DNA of 26,527 nt from an uncultured Collinsella sp. (GTDB lineage Bacteria; Actinomycetota; Coriobacteriia; Coriobacteriales; Coriobacteriaceae), in assembly GCA_900541785.1 (NCBI GenBank), contig UQKY01000026.1:1-26527 (forward strand), given 5' to 3'. Positions 24,269-26,527 of the stretch are shown here, piece by piece. Within the stretch, counting starts at the first letter, position 1. Each line of letters opens with the position of its first letter. The notes beneath the pieces were generated by a model, which did no database searches, was not told where the DNA came from, and saw only the letters and a program-made list of their open reading frames with translations. A program made the translations under genes and the position numbers.

Positions 24269-24440
24269 AACGATCGTCCTCACAATCATGTTTAAGGGGA
24301 TAGTGTAGCTCGCACAGACGCAACGTGTGCCGATGCTCAGAAAATGCAGCAATGGTCTGCCCGCGCTAACGAGTGCGCCTTCCCGTCCGACCGGGTGCTC
24401 CATTTTGGGCCACATGGGTATGGGCATGTGCCTGCCTGCC

Positions 24441-24457
24441 CGACATACTTAATGTCG
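24441..24457. promoter_or_regulatory. Perfect inverted repeat upstream of the double zinc-ribbon gene
   Basis: CGACAT-ACTTA-ATGTCG is a perfect 6-bp dyad, with an overlapping palindrome TGTCGACA at 24453-24460. It lies 30-46 bases before the start codon, in the gap shared with the divergent transporter gene, so it could be an operator. No bound regulator can be named. Confidence 0.3.
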
Positions 24458-24486
24458 ACAGCCCCTGTGCAAAGGAGGACGTATCC

Positions 24487-25851
24487 ATGGACGAGATGTT
24501 TGCCATTAAATGCCAAAACTGCGGCGGCCCTATGTACTCGCACCAGGCTGAACGCAGCTTTGAGTGCGCCTATTGCGGCACGGTCGTTCCGTGGCAGGCT
24601 GATGCGGGGGAGCCCAAGAGCGTCCTGGGTATCCGTCATACGCCGCTGACGGTGGTTGACGGGCTGCTCAAACTCACGCACGTCTCGCAGCTTGAGCGCC
24701 CGGTAGACCCGGACTGGTATTTCTTTAATTCGCACTGGCGCAATCAGTCGGTTCTGGAGCATCTGCTGTGGGAGGACCGTGGCACGGCGCAAGAGTTCCA
24801 AGATGCCACGCACGTGAGCATCCCGTGCCCCTTCTGCGGTGCATCCTTTGAGGGGTCATCGACTCAGCGCGTGTTTGAGTGCCCGTCATGCGGCAATAAG
24901 ATCGGCGTTGCCGACCTGCTCAAGCCCGGTACCTTTAGCAAGCGCCTGACCATGGGCGTTGGTGCGGAGTATGTACCCGAGCAGGGTATTCCCTGTGAAA
25001 TTTCGCCGCAGCAGGCGCGTGCCAACGCGCTGCAGCTGGTGTGCCAGTATCCCGATGCCTTTGCCGGGCACGATGTAGAGGACGCGATCCAAAACGACAT
25101 GATGCTCTTCTATTTCCCCATGGCGTTGGCGGACCTGCGCATGATGGCGTCCTTCCCGGGCAAGGGGCTGAGCAAGGAGACCCTGGTGTACTACGAGGTG
25201 CTCGACTGGGTGTATCCGCGGGCAAGCTACCTGGACGTTCGTCTTATGGGCATTTTGGAGCCGTGGGACTTTGGCAAGGTTGGGCCGTTCGATCCCGCTA
25301 TGCAGGAAGGTGACTTTCGCGTTGTTTCCGTCGATGCGTCCACCAAGGACCAGGTGGTCATTGATAAGCTGGCGCTCGATATTGCCAGCAACGATGCCGA
25401 GGCGATCCTGGGGCTCAATAAAAAGAGCATCCGCGCCTGGGCGCGCAAGGCTCGCAAGCACAAGGACGGTCTGGTGATGGTACCGGTCTACTTTGTCGAT
25501 CGCCCGGCGACGGACAGCCGCGACGGCGAGCAAGTGCGCATCGCCGTGAACGGCCAGACGGGTCGCGCGGCGGCGGTGGTGTTTAGCGACAAGCGCGAGA
25601 CGCATGTGGTGGCACCGCTCAATCCCAACGTGATGCTGTCGAGCGAAAGCACCGTGCACGCCACGCCCATCGAGGTCAAATACGTTAAATCGCCCTTCCT
25701 ATACCAGTCGTACGCCGCGGAGGCGGCGAACAACCGCGCCAGGTTGCAGCCGCAGCCGAGGGTTCCTACCGAGAGGAGAAGCCCAAGCGCAAGGGCCTGT
25801 TCGGCGCGATCTTTGGGAAGTAGGGGAGCGGTACGGGACAGTACGCAGTAG
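24487..25851 (+). CDS. Double zinc-ribbon (TFIIB-type) cytoplasmic protein, C-terminus probably frameshifted
   Basis: The start follows an excellent site (AAAGGAGGA, 24471-24479) 7 bases upstream. Two zinc ribbons are visible: Cys9/Cys12/Cys27/Cys30 (IKCQNCGG ... FECAYCGTVV) and Cys114/Cys117/Cys132/Cys135 (IPCPFCGAS ... FECPSCGNKIG). A long region without signal peptide or membrane segment follows, with LMGILEPWDFGKVGPFDP and GLVMVPVYFVDRP. The function is unknown; TFIIB-like zinc-ribbon proteins of this type are often annotated only by that motif. As read, the product is 454 residues, but after Ala418 the sequence turns basic and low-complexity (RVPTERRSPSARACSARS). The frame starting at 25740 instead gives QVAAAAEGSYREEK then PKRKGLFGAIFGK, with a stop at 25821-25823. 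That is a typical tail for such proteins. One lost C at about 25738-25740 would explain it. Confidence 0.75.
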   Translation: MDEMFAIKCQNCGGPMYSHQAERSFECAYCGTVVPWQADAGEPKSVLGIRHTPLTVVDGLLKLTHVSQLERPVDPDWYFFNSHWRNQSVLEHLLWEDRGTAQEFQDATHVSIPCPFCGASFEGSSTQRVFECPSCGNKIGVADLLKPGTFSKRLTMGVGAEYVPEQGIPCEISPQQARANALQLVCQYPDAFAGHDVEDAIQNDMMLFYFPMALADLRMMASFPGKGLSKETLVYYEVLDWVYPRASYLDVRLMGILEPWDFGKVGPFDPAMQEGDFRVVSVDASTKDQVVIDKLALDIASNDAEAILGLNKKSIRAWARKARKHKDGLVMVPVYFVDRPATDSRDGEQVRIAVNGQTGRAAAVVFSDKRETHVVAPLNPNVMLSSESTVHATPIEVKYVKSPFLYQSYAAEAANNRARLQPQPRVPTERRSPSARACSARSLGSRGAVRDSTQ

Positions 25852-25863
25852 TGCGAGCTGTCC
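25836..25863. other. Hairpin at the end of the double zinc-ribbon gene
   Basis: GGACAG (25836-25841) pairs with CTGTCC (25858-25863), with an inner CGCA/TGCG stem and a GTAG loop. It overlaps the frame-zero stop at 25849-25851 and lies just beyond the presumed ancestral stop at 25821-25823. No T-run follows. Confidence 0.45.
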
Positions 25864-25884
25864 GTCGTGGTAGATCTAAATAAA

Positions 25885-25917
25885 CAGTGGGACGGCTGCA
25901 AAAGAGCCGCCCCACTG
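25885..25917 (-). terminator. Terminator-like hairpin, better on the minus strand
   Basis: CAGTGGGACGGCT (25885-25897) pairs with AGCCGCCCCACTG (25905-25917) with one mismatch. The minus strand exits into TTTATTTAGAT, while the plus strand exits into GGTAAAATC. It would therefore best stop transcription coming from the transposase side. Confidence 0.45.
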
Positions 25918-25997
25918 GGTAAAATCAGGTTGTGCCGCGGAACCCGCTCCTCAGTCGGTCAACTTTGGAAGCGCGGGCAACGCAGGTGCTAATGTCT

Positions 25998-26023
25998 AAA
26001 GGGCCGGCTGCAACCGGCCCTTT
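25998..26023. terminator. Perfect 10-bp hairpin, terminator-like
   Basis: AAAGGGCCGG (25998-26007) and CCGGCCCTTT (26014-26023) pair perfectly around a six-base loop. Flanking A and T runs are part of the stem, so it could work in both directions. Confidence 0.6.
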
Positions 26024-26061
26024 AATATGAGAAAGCCATTGTCAATAGGCGTGTTTGTTCG

Positions 26062-26090
26062 AGCCCGGTTTTAAACCGGGCTTTTTCGTT
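26062..26090 (+). terminator. Rho-independent terminator
   Basis: AGCCCGG (26062-26068) pairs with CCGGGCT (26076-26082) around a TTTTAAA loop, followed by TTTTTCGTTT. This is a canonical intrinsic terminator. The inverted repeat of the presumed insertion sequence begins at 26091, directly after it. Confidence 0.8.
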
Positions 26091-26342
26091 TCCCGTCGGG
26101 AGGGCCCGCGCACGCTGCACGTTTAGTCGACGCTTGCCTGGCAAGCTAATATCCGCGGGCTCTTGCGGGCGTGCTGCCGGCGGTCAGCCCGGTATGTCCG
26201 CGCACCCCACCGCATTTCGATTCTCCGTCCGGCGCGCTCGTCCGAAACCAGTCTTGTTCACGGGCGCGGCCCTTGGGCTGCCCAAAAAGGGTTCGTGAAC
26301 GCGCGCCGGCGATGCGTCGAGGCGCGGGCCCTCCCGGCGGGA
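26091..26342. repeat. 21-bp inverted repeats enclosing a structured segment 3' of the transposase
   Basis: Arms 26091-26111 and 26322-26342 are reverse complements at 20 of 21 positions. Each arm contains two small palindromes, TCCCG(T/C)CGGGA and GGGCCC. Inside the left arm, 18 bases further in, TCGACGC recurs as a complement just inside the right arm, extending the pairing past a bulge. The enclosed 210 bases hold further hairpins: 26132-26146 (GCTTGCC-T-GGCAAGC), 26156-26191 (CGGGCT/AGCCCG) and 26256-26300. It is therefore either the end of the insertion sequence or a folded RNA of about 250 nt. Confidence 0.7.
26256..26300. other. Nested stem-loop within the transposase 3' noncoding segment
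   Basis: GTTCACG (26256-26262) pairs with CGTGAAC (26294-26300). Within it CCCTT and GGGC pair with GCCC and AAGGG. This two-tier stem is the most convincing RNA-like structure of the segment. Confidence 0.55.
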
Positions 26343-26361
26343 GGCTTGTTGTCCGACGGGG

Positions 26362-26527
26362 TCAGCTGAGGGTCCCCTCCGCCCGGCGCCCGATCTCCCA
26401 GACCCAGCAGGCGAGCTCGCGCGCGACGGCGGCGTTTGCCTTGCACGAGCTCTTGCCCGCCGCCGCCAGCGCCTCGCGGCGGTAATTGAACTTGCCTTCG
26501 TATGCGCGCGCGTCGCCCATGCGACTG
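26362..26527 (-). CDS. Transposase, C-terminal fragment, IS110-like (5' part outside window)
   Basis: On the minus strand a frame runs in from the window edge to TGA at 26362-26364. The last 52 residues begin MGDARAYEGKFNYRREAL and end VARELACWVWEIGRRAEGTLS; the Met is probably internal, as no ribosome-binding site is seen before it. The pattern of a tyrosine/arginine-rich segment followed by K-A-N-A-A-V-A-R-E-L-A-x-x-V-W matches how IS110-family (DEDD, RuvC-like) transposases end. This rests on recognition of a short stretch, and another family cannot be excluded. The catalytic domains lie outside the window. The noncoding segment 26091-26361 directly downstream would be the right end of the element. 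Confidence 0.6.
   Translation of the reverse strand, partial: SRMGDARAYEGKFNYRREALAAAGKSSCKANAAVARELACWVWEIGRRAEGTLS

Larger units (their letters stand above)
25852..26361. other. 510-base noncoding region between zinc-ribbon gene and transposase
   Basis: No credible gene is seen on either strand; short open frames here lack ribosome-binding sites and look like GC-rich chance frames. The first half (to about 26090) holds three hairpins with terminator character, listed separately. Between the first two (25918-25997) I see nothing recognisable. The second half (26091-26342) is a structured segment enclosed by 21-bp inverted repeats and probably belongs to the insertion sequence whose transposase ends at 26362. 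Confidence 0.6.

Noticed and set aside
26057..26082. tRNA-like T-arm sequence GTTCGAG
   Set aside because: No acceptor, D or anticodon arms can be built around it; the hairpin is an ordinary terminator.
26163..26485. Plus-strand open frames near the right edge
   Set aside because: They overlap the minus-strand transposase end and the hairpin region, lack ribosome-binding sites and have biased Arg/Pro/Ala composition.

Overview
The window is a GC-rich bacterial chromosome segment with tightly packed genes and short gaps. Gene content (superoxide reductase, formate-tetrahydrofolate ligase, AddAB, zinc-ribbon membrane proteins) and protein style point to an obligately anaerobic actinobacterium of class Coriobacteriia, most likely Collinsella or a close relative. 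That assignment is inference from recognition, not from a search.

Layout. Positions 1-4965 hold the 3' end of addB and a complete addA, the two subunits of the helicase-nuclease that processes double-strand breaks. 5142-8945 is dnaE (replicative polymerase alpha subunit), with an inverted repeat on each side: 18-bp arms before it and perfect 37-bp arms after it. 9106-12570 is a SWIM zinc-finger SNF2 helicase. 12721-13083 is a one-iron superoxide reductase that has lost the N-terminal iron site. 13201-15186 looks like glutamine-dependent NAD synthetase, but all the recognisable catalytic motifs are destroyed, so it is probably a pseudoenzyme. 15324-17532 is ruvC-ruvA-ruvB with 1-nt overlaps, preceded by a perfect GAAC-N4-GTTC LexA-type box. 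17664-19331 is fhs with a strong terminator.

From 19523 on the region is more accessory: a zinc-ribbon membrane protein with a large outer part; a small cysteine-rich protein on the minus strand; a membrane protein with four D-x-T-x-V motifs, a PASTA-like domain and a heptad-repeat tail; a cation diffusion facilitator on the minus strand with a manganese-type site; and a cytoplasmic double zinc-ribbon protein whose C-terminus appears frameshifted. 25852-26361 is noncoding, with three successive terminator-like hairpins and then a structured stretch bounded by 21-bp inverted repeats. The window ends in the C-terminus of a minus-strand transposase that looks IS110-like. The structured stretch lies directly 3' of it, where IS1111-group elements carry their guide RNA.

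The first 17.5 kb is mostly genome maintenance (AddAB, DnaE, SNF2, RuvABC). The most unusual items are the degenerate NAD synthetase-like protein, the transposase-linked noncoding structure, the 37-bp inverted repeat and the D-x-T-x-V membrane protein.
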